A DNA stretch of 11,260 bases from CAMEON01 sp045531965 (GTDB taxonomy: Bacteria; Bacillota; Clostridia; Oscillospirales; CAG-272). The notes under the pieces were generated by a model, which ran no database searches, was not told where the DNA came from, and saw only the letters and a list, made by a program, of their open reading frames with translations. The translations under genes were made by a program, and so were the position numbers. Below are positions 6,185 to 11,260 of this stretch, piece after piece. The stretch covers positions 1-11,260 of the forward strand of contig JAZSFA010000048.1 of the NCBI GenBank assembly GCA_045531965.1, written 5' to 3'. Positions within the stretch are counted from its first letter, which is position 1. Each line of letters opens with the position of its first letter.

Positions 6185-6895
6185 CCCCTCCATTTCCAGC
6201 CGCAGCTTGGCAAGGATCCGCTTTTCCAGCCGTGAGATATAGGACTGTGAGATACCTAAAAGATCCGCCACCTCCTTTTGGGTCATCTCTTGCCGTCCAA
6301 ACAGCCCAAAGCGATATTCAATGATCATCTTTTCCCGGGGGGGGAGCTTGCCCACCGCCCGATACAGCGCCTGCTTTTCTTCTGCTTCCTCAATGGCGCG
6401 GCTGACCGAATCCTCGTCGCTGCCGAGAATATCCGCCAGTAGCAGCTCGTTGCCGTCCCAGTCTGTGTTCAGCGGCTCTTCCAGCGAGACCTCGTGTCTG
6501 CCACTGATCTTGCGAAGGTACATGAGGATCTCGTTTTCAATGCACCGCGAGGCATAGGTAGCAAGCTTGATGTTCTTGTCCGAGCGAAAGGTGTTGACCG
6601 CCTTGACCAGCCCCAGCGTACCGATGGAAATGAGATCCTCGATCCCCACGCCCGTATTCTCAAAGCGTCGGGCGATAAAGGCGACCAAGCGGAGGTTATG
6701 CTCAATGAGTCTGGACCGCGCCCCCTCATCCCCCGCCTCCAAGGCAGTTAGGGCTTGGGCTTCCTCTTCTCTGGAGAGGGGCTGGGGCAAAAGCTCTGGA
6801 CCGTTGATGTAATACAGTCCCCGCCGCCCCCAAAATCGGCGAGACCACCATCCATACAACTTTTGGCGGAGCGCTTTCAAAAAAGACATAAGCAT
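6179..6895 (-). CDS. sigE: Sporulation sigma factor sigma-E (pro-sigma-E)
   Basis: A 238-aa sigma-70-family protein, the first mother-cell-specific sigma factor of sporulation. It is made as an inactive, membrane-associated precursor and activated when SpoIIGA removes its N-terminal pro-sequence. The basic, aromatic N-terminus (about 1-28, rich in Arg, Lys and Trp) and the following YYINGPELLPQPLS match the pro-sequence and processing zone. Region 2 has NLRLVAFIARRFENTG and GIEDLISIGTLGLVKAVNTF, then KLATYASRCIENEILMYLR, with DWDGNELLL in region 3 and the helix-turn-helix SQSYISRLEKR near the end. The ATG at 6895 is preferred because AAAGGA lies 5 bases upstream; an ATG two codons earlier would touch that site. 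It is 11 bases downstream of spoIIGA and surely co-transcribed. sigG, often the next gene in Clostridia and Bacilli, is absent; ldhA lies convergent instead. Confidence 0.97.
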   Translation of the reverse strand: MLMSFLKALRQKLYGWWSRRFWGRRGLYYINGPELLPQPLSREEEAQALTALEAGDEGARSRLIEHNLRLVAFIARRFENTGVGIEDLISIGTLGLVKAVNTFRSDKNIKLATYASRCIENEILMYLRKISGRHEVSLEEPLNTDWDGNELLLADILGSDEDSVSRAIEEAEEKQALYRAVGKLPPREKMIIEYRFGLFGRQEMTQKEVADLLGISQSYISRLEKRILAKLRLEMEGS

Positions 6896-6906
6896 GACCA
6901 TCCTTT

Positions 6907-7776
6907 CTATGTAACCGAAACTAAGAGTCCCGCGGGAATCATGGCGGCGGCAGGTGCCCCCGACAGCGGCACGGGACAGATCAGGGCGTTGACCGACACG
7001 GGCGCGTCCTGATCTTTTTTTGTAAGCTTTACTTCGTCAGGGCGGATCGCCACCAGCATCCCCTCTCCCGTGGCGGTCTTGGTGGGGATCAACCGCAGCC
7101 GCGCCCCCTCGGGTACCTCGGTCAGTCGGGCGAAGGGCAGAGGGGACTCCTGCAGCAGTCCCCTCAGCGCCTCGGACAAAAGAGGTGCCACCTGTTCCCT
7201 GTCCACAGCGATCACAGGTGTACCACTCATGGGGTCGGTGAGCAGGTTGCCGCTGTCGATCATCCCCATCACCGTCACAGATCGCCCCGAAAGCGCCACC
7301 GTCATCTTCACGCTGACGGCACGTCGGCTCTCTGACCGCCGAAAGACCCGCCCCCAAAGCAGGGTGAACAGTCCCCCCAGTACCGCCAGAAGCAGGAATG
7401 CCACCGAGGACACCCCCTCTTCCCCTTGGGGAAGCCGCTGGGCAAGCCCCGCTCGGTTGAGCCAATGAAACAGTGCCGTCATGACCCCACCCATGACCAT
7501 GGAGGAAAGGAGAAAGACCCCGCCTGACAGCCACAGCCGCTGTCGTCCCAAAGCAATCAGGCACATCAGAAGACAGACCCCCACGTCCAAAAGCCATGCT
7601 GTGAGGTTACCCACCTCCCAAAACAACGCCACCGCACCGTACACGCCCCCCAGGACCGCGGCGATGAGCAGCCGACCCATGGACAAAGTGCGATGCAGAA
7701 GGCGCGCCGTCAGAGCGAGACACAGCGCGTCCATACAGCCGTTGATGAGAAACAGGATATCCACGTATACGTCCAT
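6907..7776 (-). CDS. spoIIGA: Sigma-E processing peptidase SpoIIGA
   Basis: A 289-aa membrane-bound aspartic protease that cleaves pro-sigma-E in the mother cell after a forespore signal (SpoIIR in the known system). The N-terminal half has about five membrane helices (about 5-25, 35-53, 58-78, 82-105, 124-144). The C-terminal half is a soluble protease domain with the aspartic-protease motif MIDSGNLLTDPMSGTPV (172-188), where Asp174 is the expected catalytic residue, as in the single DSGN motif of the family. Sequence outside this motif is loosely conserved, as is usual. GGAGG lies 5 bases before the ATG. It heads the operon with sigE; gene order and short spacing match the classic spoIIG locus. 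Confidence 0.95.
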   Translation of the reverse strand: MDVYVDILFLINGCMDALCLALTARLLHRTLSMGRLLIAAVLGGVYGAVALFWEVGNLTAWLLDVGVCLLMCLIALGRQRLWLSGGVFLLSSMVMGGVMTALFHWLNRAGLAQRLPQGEEGVSSVAFLLLAVLGGLFTLLWGRVFRRSESRRAVSVKMTVALSGRSVTVMGMIDSGNLLTDPMSGTPVIAVDREQVAPLLSEALRGLLQESPLPFARLTEVPEGARLRLIPTKTATGEGMLVAIRPDEVKLTKKDQDAPVSVNALICPVPLSGAPAAAMIPAGLLVSVT

Positions 7777-7803
7777 GGGACACCTCCAAGAGAAGATACC
7801 ACC

Positions 7804-7837
7804 ATTATACCCCGCGAGACGTGCGTTGTTTGTCGGT
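7804..7837 (-). promoter_or_regulatory. Probable spoIIG promoter with a Spo0A-like site
   Basis: A perfect TATAAT (7804-7809, minus strand) lies 27 bases before the spoIIGA ATG, but no -35 hexamer is found at 17 bases (CAAACA there). TGTCGGT on the plus strand (7831-7837) matches 5 of 7 bases of the Spo0A box TGTCGAA and falls around -35 to -40. In known spoIIG promoters Spo0A binds next to a poor -35 region and activates; that this holds here is inference. Confidence 0.5.
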
Positions 7838-7924
7838 CGGTGGGGGGCGGAAAAATTTCAAGTCTGCCGCCCTACCACCCTATGCGCCCAGACGAGAAAA
7901 TATGCCCCTTCTCGCCAGGGGGAG

Positions 7925-7960
7925 CAAAAAACGGATGCTTCTCGGTTAAGAACGCATCCA
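7925..7960 (-). terminator. Intrinsic terminator upstream of spoIIGA
   Basis: GGATGC (7933-7938) pairs with GCATCC (7954-7959), with further inner pairing across a mismatch, and is followed on the minus strand by GTTTTTTG. It lies about 120 bases before the spoIIG promoter and would block read-through from the acyl carrier protein side. It is a second terminator in tandem with the one at 8064-8109, or ends an unrecognised short transcript from between them. Confidence 0.65.
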
Positions 7961-7992
7961 TTTAAAAATTATGTCAAAATATGTAAATCCCC

Positions 7993-8059
7993 TTGACTAT
8001 CGCCCGAAGCCATGCTACAATGATCAAAAGTGTCGAAACGGTGAGTGGTCGCCGTTCAC
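7993..8059 (+). promoter_or_regulatory. Plus-strand promoter with Spo0A-box match and hairpin, no gene downstream
   Basis: TTGACT (7993-7998) and TACAAT (8016-8021) are 17 bases apart on the plus strand, so transcription could start near 8028. At 8031-8037 lies TGTCGAA, a perfect match to the Spo0A-box consensus, just inside the expected transcript. Next comes an 8-bp hairpin, GTGAGTGG-TCG-CCGTTCAC (8041-8059), whose two imperfect pairs are G-U wobbles only when read as plus-strand RNA. No gene on this strand follows until comEC, 500 bases away; the transcript would run antisense to acpP. Confidence 0.45.
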
Positions 8060-8063
8060 GGAT

Positions 8064-8109
8064 AAAAAAGCAAGAGGTATTGCGTCCCGAACCGGGCACA
8101 ATACCTCTT
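8064..8109 (-). terminator. Intrinsic terminator of the acyl carrier protein gene
   Basis: A perfect 11-bp stem, AAGAGGTATTG (8072-8082) with CAATACCTCTT (8099-8109). The loop can form an inner CCCG/CGGG stem. On the minus strand it is followed by GCTTTTTTATC. It starts 58 bases after the acpP stop codon. Confidence 0.9.
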
Positions 8110-8167
8110 ACAAAGCAAATCAAAAACCTACGCGAAGTCTGATTTTGACGATGCTGACAATCGCTGA

Positions 8168-8389
8168 TCACTTGGACGCCAAGAAGTCTACCACGTCACC
8201 TACGGTGATGAAACGGTGAAGGTCTTCGTCGTCGATGGTGATATCAAACTTATCCTCGCACAGCATAACCAGATTGGCAAGCTCGATGGAATTGATACCA
8301 AGATCAGCAGAAAGCTCTGCATCGGGGGTAACGGTGGAGGGGTCGATCTGCAACTCGTCCACAAGGATCTTTTTGACAGTCTCAAACAT
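8168..8389 (-). CDS. acpP: Acyl carrier protein
   Basis: A 73-aa acidic four-helix carrier protein. Its Ser34 should receive a 4'-phosphopantetheine arm that carries acyl chains as thioesters, classically in fatty acid synthesis. Helix II starts with DLGINSIELANLVM (29-42). The usual DSL around the modified serine is NSI here; Ser is kept, and the Asp to Asn change is seen in some carrier proteins. The end, DDEDLHRFITVGDVVDFL, is typical. The ATG at 8389 is preferred, with GGGAG 8 bases upstream; longer in-frame starts at 8404 and 8422 lack a good site. The gene is alone, with its own strong promoter and terminator and no fatty acid synthesis genes nearby, so it could be the general carrier or a second, dedicated one. 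Confidence 0.9.
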   Translation of the reverse strand: MFETVKKILVDELQIDPSTVTPDAELSADLGINSIELANLVMLCEDKFDITIDDEDLHRFITVGDVVDFLASK

Positions 8390-8445
8390 AAGTAATGCTC
8401 CCATCTTTTTTGAGGCGCACATAACACGCCTATGATATCTCTTGT

Positions 8446-8474
8446 ATTATAACCCACATTTTAGGGTTTGTCAA
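8446..8474 (-). promoter_or_regulatory. Consensus sigma-A promoter of acpP
   Basis: Perfect TTGACA (8469-8474) and TATAAT (8446-8451) on the minus strand with a 17-base spacer, about 50 bases of leader before the ATG. The leader contains a weak 5-bp hairpin, AGGCG/CGCCT. It is back-to-back with the comEC promoter; the two -35 boxes are only 20 bases apart. Confidence 0.9.
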
Positions 8475-8494
8475 GGTTATTTTTTCGATTTTTC

Positions 8495-8523
8495 TTGACA
8501 GAGCCCAAGAAATTTTGTAAACT
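8495..8523 (+). promoter_or_regulatory. Promoter of comEC
   Basis: TTGACA (8495-8500) and TAAACT (8518-8523) are 17 bases apart, 41 bases before the TTG start codon. The -35 is perfect and the -10 matches 4 of 6, so it should be weaker than the divergent acpP promoter. Confidence 0.7.
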
Positions 8524-8564
8524 ACTTGTAAAGCAACAACATCTTGGTAAAAGGAGGACTCATT

Positions 8565-10853
8565 TTGACGCTTTGGAAGAACCGCCCCCTGTTTTCCGCT
8601 TCCTGCGTGCTGATAGGCACGTCGCTGGCGGGATTTTTTATTATTCCCCAAGGGAAACTTCTCCTCCTCGCCCTCTGCCTTCTGACCGCCGTGAGCCTGA
8701 CCCTCCTGTGTCTGATCCGACGCCGAAGGTCAGTCCCCTTCTCCGCCAAACGCTATGTCATGCCCATCCTGCTTTTGCTCTGCGCGGCTCTGGCGCTGGG
8801 ACACGCCTATCTGTCCACAGACAGAAAAACAGCGGCGCTGAAGAGCTATGAAGGACAGCGCTGTGAAGCAGAGGCAACCGTCCTTTCGTGCAAAAACAGC
8901 GGGGCGCATATGAGCAACTACGTTTTGTCGGTACATACGCTCAACGGAGCAACCAAAGCCTACAACGCCCTCCTGACCTGCTACTACGTTTCTGATCTTC
9001 AACCGGGCTACACCGTCCGGCTGACCGCCGAAGCGGTCTCTCTGTCCGATGCCGCAGGGGACGTGTACGAGACCTACCACTTGATGAGCGAGGGGATTTT
9101 CGGCGGCTTTGTATCCATGACCGAGACCGACGTCACCATTACAAACGAGTCCCCCGACACTCTTGCCCTACGTCTGACCCGTCATCGTTACCGCCTATCC
9201 CTTGACATGGAGCGCCTTTTCGGTGAAGAGGCGGCAGGGCTCCCCTCCGCTCTTTTGCTGGGAGAACGATCCCATCTTCCCGACACGGTGCGTCGTGACT
9301 TTGCCCGCACCGGGGTATCCCATCTGCTCGCCATCAGCGGTCTGCACATGACCCTGATTTTCGGACTGTTGGCGCTGTTTTTCAAGCGTTTTGCCTTGCC
9401 GCCGCGGGCTCGGGCGCTCCTGTTATCCATCCTTGCCGTGGCATATCTGATCTATCTGGGCTTTCCACCCTCAGCCACCCGTGCCGTGATCATGCTGGGC
9501 ATGACTTATCTCTCAAGGCTCTGCTTTGCGGGGGCAGATCCTCTGACCTCCTTAGGACTTTCAGGGGCAATCATCCTACTGGTCTCCCCCACCGCTGTCG
9601 CCGATGTGGGCTTTTGGATGTCCTTTTCCGCCACGCTGGGACTGCTAACTCTTACCCGCGTCCTTCCCGCGGTGAAAAAGAAGGGTGTGGGACGTTGGCT
9701 CTCGTGGCTCGGGGGACTTGCCGCGGGCACAGTCGCCGTCACCTTTTCCCTGTGGGTTACCGCACCCGTTATGGGCGAGATGAGCCTCCTATCCTCCCCC
9801 ATGACCCTTTTGCTCACCCCTTTGACGGGGGTATTACTGGTGCTGTCTCCCTTAGCCCTGCTGCTGTCTCCGACGTCGGCAGGCGCGCTGTTGGTGACTG
9901 CCGTTCAAGGCATTTCCCAGCTGATGACCAAGCTCTGCGAGGTCTGTGCAGAACCCACCCATGCTGTCATTTCTCTGACTCATCCCGCCATTCCGTGGGT
10001 CGCCGCTCTCACGGTACTTGCCACCCTCTTCCTTTTGGGGCTATCCCTTCCCAAAAAGTCCTTGACGTTGATCCCCGCAGCGGCAGGTTGGGCGGCTATT
10101 GCGGTATTGATCACGATCCAGACCCTATCTCACAGCGGAGAGATTCGTGTGTCCTACCTCGTGCCTTCCACGACGTCGGAAATGCTGGTCATGACCCGTG
10201 GGCAAGAGGCGGTGATCTGCGAGCTGTCCTCCGGCAGCCGCCGCGCCTTTCTGACGGCATCCGAAGAAGCCTCTGCCGTGGGTGCCACCGAACTATCCGC
10301 CGTGATCCTCACCGATTACCACAGCACCACAGCGAGCGCACTTCTGCAGTTAACCCATCGGGAAACTGTCCGCAGTCTTTGGCTGCCCAAGCCCACCTGT
10401 AAGGAAGACTACTTTCTGCTGCTCGCCTGTCTGGAAGTATCAGCTCGGACAAGCACCCCTGCGGTCATCTACGACCACGGCGACGTACTGACGCTGTTCG
10501 GCGAAGCCTCACTCTCCGTGCAACGCACGTCTCTGTCCCGCTCGGTTCAGCCTGTACTCTTATTGACGCTGACCACACCAACTCAAAAGCTGACAGTCTG
10601 CGGACGCAGCATTTTGGAAAGTGATCTCGCGCTTCCCGCGCTGGTTGCCATGGGGGAGAGCGACACCGTGATCCTCAGCAACAAAGGACCTGTGATGAAA
10701 GAGCCCTTGTTCATCCCTTGGACGCCGAACGTCCGTAACGTCTATCTCGCTAACAAAGTCGTCGCGGCACACCTGTCCCCTGAAGCCTACCCCAATGACG
10801 ACGTGACCGTCACCGTCGGTCAATCCCGCTTCTATCTGCCTTTGCACCCCTGA
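8565..10853 (+). CDS. comEC: ComEC/Rec2-family competence (DNA transport) protein with a degenerate C-terminal domain
   Basis: A 762-aa membrane protein of the ComEC family, which forms the channel that moves single-stranded DNA across the cytoplasmic membrane during natural transformation. The start is a TTG at 8565, because AAGGAGG (8551-8557) lies 7 bases upstream; the upstream in-frame TTG at 8544 has no such site. Order of parts: two or three N-terminal helices (to about 82), a soluble extracellular-type domain (about 85-200), the competence core with LLLGERSHLP (about 230-239), the hallmark SHLLAISGLHMTLIFG (about 252-267) and many helices to about 525, then a soluble tail of about 230 residues. 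In the family this tail is a metallo-beta-lactamase-like domain with a THxHxDH-type metal site; here the matching place reads LTDYHSTTASALL (about 582-594), so most ligands are missing. No comEA or other competence genes are in the window. The last codons and stop lie in a tandem repeat. Confidence 0.9.
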   Translation: MTLWKNRPLFSASCVLIGTSLAGFFIIPQGKLLLLALCLLTAVSLTLLCLIRRRRSVPFSAKRYVMPILLLLCAALALGHAYLSTDRKTAALKSYEGQRCEAEATVLSCKNSGAHMSNYVLSVHTLNGATKAYNALLTCYYVSDLQPGYTVRLTAEAVSLSDAAGDVYETYHLMSEGIFGGFVSMTETDVTITNESPDTLALRLTRHRYRLSLDMERLFGEEAAGLPSALLLGERSHLPDTVRRDFARTGVSHLLAISGLHMTLIFGLLALFFKRFALPPRARALLLSILAVAYLIYLGFPPSATRAVIMLGMTYLSRLCFAGADPLTSLGLSGAIILLVSPTAVADVGFWMSFSATLGLLTLTRVLPAVKKKGVGRWLSWLGGLAAGTVAVTFSLWVTAPVMGEMSLLSSPMTLLLTPLTGVLLVLSPLALLLSPTSAGALLVTAVQGISQLMTKLCEVCAEPTHAVISLTHPAIPWVAALTVLATLFLLGLSLPKKSLTLIPAAAGWAAIAVLITIQTLSHSGEIRVSYLVPSTTSEMLVMTRGQEAVICELSSGSRRAFLTASEEASAVGATELSAVILTDYHSTTASALLQLTHRETVRSLWLPKPTCKEDYFLLLACLEVSARTSTPAVIYDHGDVLTLFGEASLSVQRTSLSRSVQPVLLLTLTTPTQKLTVCGRSILESDLALPALVAMGESDTVILSNKGPVMKEPLFIPWTPNVRNVYLANKVVAAHLSPEAYPNDDVTVTVGQSRFYLPLHP

Positions 10854-10956
10854 AACCCGCTTTTTTCGCAGGGGTTTCACCCCTGAACCCCGCTTTTTTC
10901 GCAGGGGTTTCACCCCTGTACCCCGCTTTTTCGCAGGGGTTTCACCCCTGCAACCC
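10845..10956. repeat. 33-bp tandem repeat array at the comEC stop codon
   Basis: Three head-to-tail units (10845-10877, 10878-10910, 10911-10942; 33, 33 and 32 bp) plus a partial fourth. Each begins CACCCCTG and contains GCTTTTTTCGC or GCTTTTTCGC and ends AGGGGTTT. Units differ by a few bases. Each junction is palindromic (AGGGG-TTTCA-CCCCT), and GAAACCC can pair with GGGTTTC across each unit, so the array can fold as serial hairpins with T-rich loops. The TGA stop of comEC is in the first unit. There are no unique spacers, so it is not a CRISPR. Confidence 0.9.
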
Positions 10957-11002
10957 TACTTGAAACCTTTTTGAAAAAAGGTTTCAAGACTTCCAAAAAC
11001 TT
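10934..11002. repeat. 69-bp direct repeat, copy 1, with long hairpin
   Basis: Matches 11095-11163 at 67 of 69 positions by direct reading. It starts inside the third tandem unit and includes a 14-bp hairpin (10959-10972 with 10975-10988, CTTGAAACCTTTTT and its complement), then ACTTCCAAAAACTT. The order of hairpin followed by a CAAAAACTT arm is the same as the 5' half of the elements at 2260 and 3167. Confidence 0.9.
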
Positions 11003-11094
11003 TAAATAAAAAGGGATTTGGAGGTAGAGAGCAAACAGAGGGCAGTCTTTCCGTAGCCCCCATGGGGCCCCTGCCCCATTCGTTTGTTTATTCA
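11003..11094. other. Gene-free segment between direct repeats
   Basis: Ninety-two bases with no open frame of note. It has short GC palindromes, CCCCATGGGG (11058-11067) and GGGGCCCC (11064-11071), and no recognisable promoter or RNA. Confidence 0.6.
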
Positions 11095-11163
11095 CAGGGG
11101 TTTCACCCCTGCAACCCCACTTGAAACCTTTTTGAAAAAAGGTTTCAAGACTTCTAAAAACTT
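11095..11163. repeat. 69-bp direct repeat, copy 2, with long hairpin
   Basis: Second copy of the sequence at 10934-11002, differing by a T/C and a C/T. The same hairpin lies at 11120-11149. After it the sequence becomes A-rich (11164-11180) and no matching second half of the element is seen, so this is a half-element or a truncated copy. Confidence 0.9.
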
Positions 11164-11189
11164 AAAAAAAGAAGATAAGTTACAACTTC

Positions 11190-11260
11190 TAAGCCTTCTC
11201 CAGCGGAGAAGGGGGACCGCCGCAGCGGTGGATGAGGAGAGCCAACCTTCATCTCTCTCC
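11190..11260. repeat. Partial interspersed double-hairpin repeat of the gut-Clostridia type
   Basis: CCTTCTCC-AGC-GGAGAAGG (11194-11212) forms an 8-bp stem with a 3-nt loop, followed by ACCGC-CGCA-GCGGT (11216-11229) and GGATGAGG. From memory this plan, a CTTCTCC hairpin, a second GC hairpin and a GATGAGG tail, is a common interspersed intergenic repeat in Faecalibacterium and related genomes. The window ends inside or just after it. It is a different family from the elements at 2260 and 3167. Confidence 0.7.

Noticed and set aside
8020..8142. 40-codon plus-strand frame downstream of the 7993 promoter
   Set aside because: Its ATG lies inside the -10 box, there is no ribosome binding site, and much of the frame is the acpP terminator hairpin.
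9614..10402. 262-aa second plus-strand frame inside comEC
   Set aside because: It overlaps the comEC membrane core in another frame and its composition (Arg, His, Pro, Ser) is typical of a shadow frame; there is no sign of a frameshift in comEC.
10845..10956. CRISPR array
   Set aside because: Repeats are directly adjacent with no unique spacers, and no cas genes are present.

Overview
The window reads as a chromosomal segment of an endospore-forming Clostridia bacterium, probably of the Oscillospirales/Ruminococcaceae type. The pair spoIIGA-sigE is specific to spore-forming Firmicutes. Gene starts carry strong GGAGG-type ribosome binding sites. Promoters follow the TTGACA-17-TATAAT pattern, coding DNA is fairly GC-rich, and the intergenic gaps hold hairpin-rich interspersed repeats of a kind common in gut Clostridia. 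Species cannot be named from this sequence.

Layout, left to right. Positions 1-170 are low-complexity, GC-homopolymer-rich sequence that may be a poor-quality contig edge. A minus-strand operon follows: a 131-aa unknown protein, then a MurE-type UDP-MurNAc-tripeptide ligase, with a consensus promoter upstream and an intrinsic terminator downstream. A structured repeat element (2260-2402) separates it from a plus-strand GNAT acetyltransferase. A second copy of the element (3167-3313) fills the gap between the acetyltransferase and a convergent MATE transporter, and supplies the stop codon of both. Upstream of MATE on the minus strand is a small membrane protein with its own promoter and a terminator. 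Next is a plus-strand D-lactate dehydrogenase (ldhA), whose last six bases overlap the end of the minus-strand sporulation pair spoIIGA-sigE. A regulatory gap (7777-8167) holds two intrinsic terminators, a probable spoIIGA promoter, an unexplained plus-strand promoter and a perfect Spo0A-box match. It is followed by an acyl carrier protein gene and, divergently, a large comEC gene. The last 400 bases have no gene and are repeats: a 33-bp tandem array starting at the comEC stop codon, a 69-bp direct duplication, and the start of a second hairpin repeat family.

Functionally this is a set of mostly independent transcription units: cell-wall precursor ligation, export, fermentation (pyruvate to D-lactate), mother-cell sporulation control (SpoIIGA is the protease that activates pro-sigma-E), lipid or other acyl carriage, and DNA uptake. 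I see no phage, plasmid, CRISPR, tRNA or rRNA signal. The most unusual content is the intergenic repeat family, whose stems differ in sequence between copies but stay base-paired, and a ComEC whose C-terminal metallo-beta-lactamase-like domain seems to have lost its metal-binding motif.
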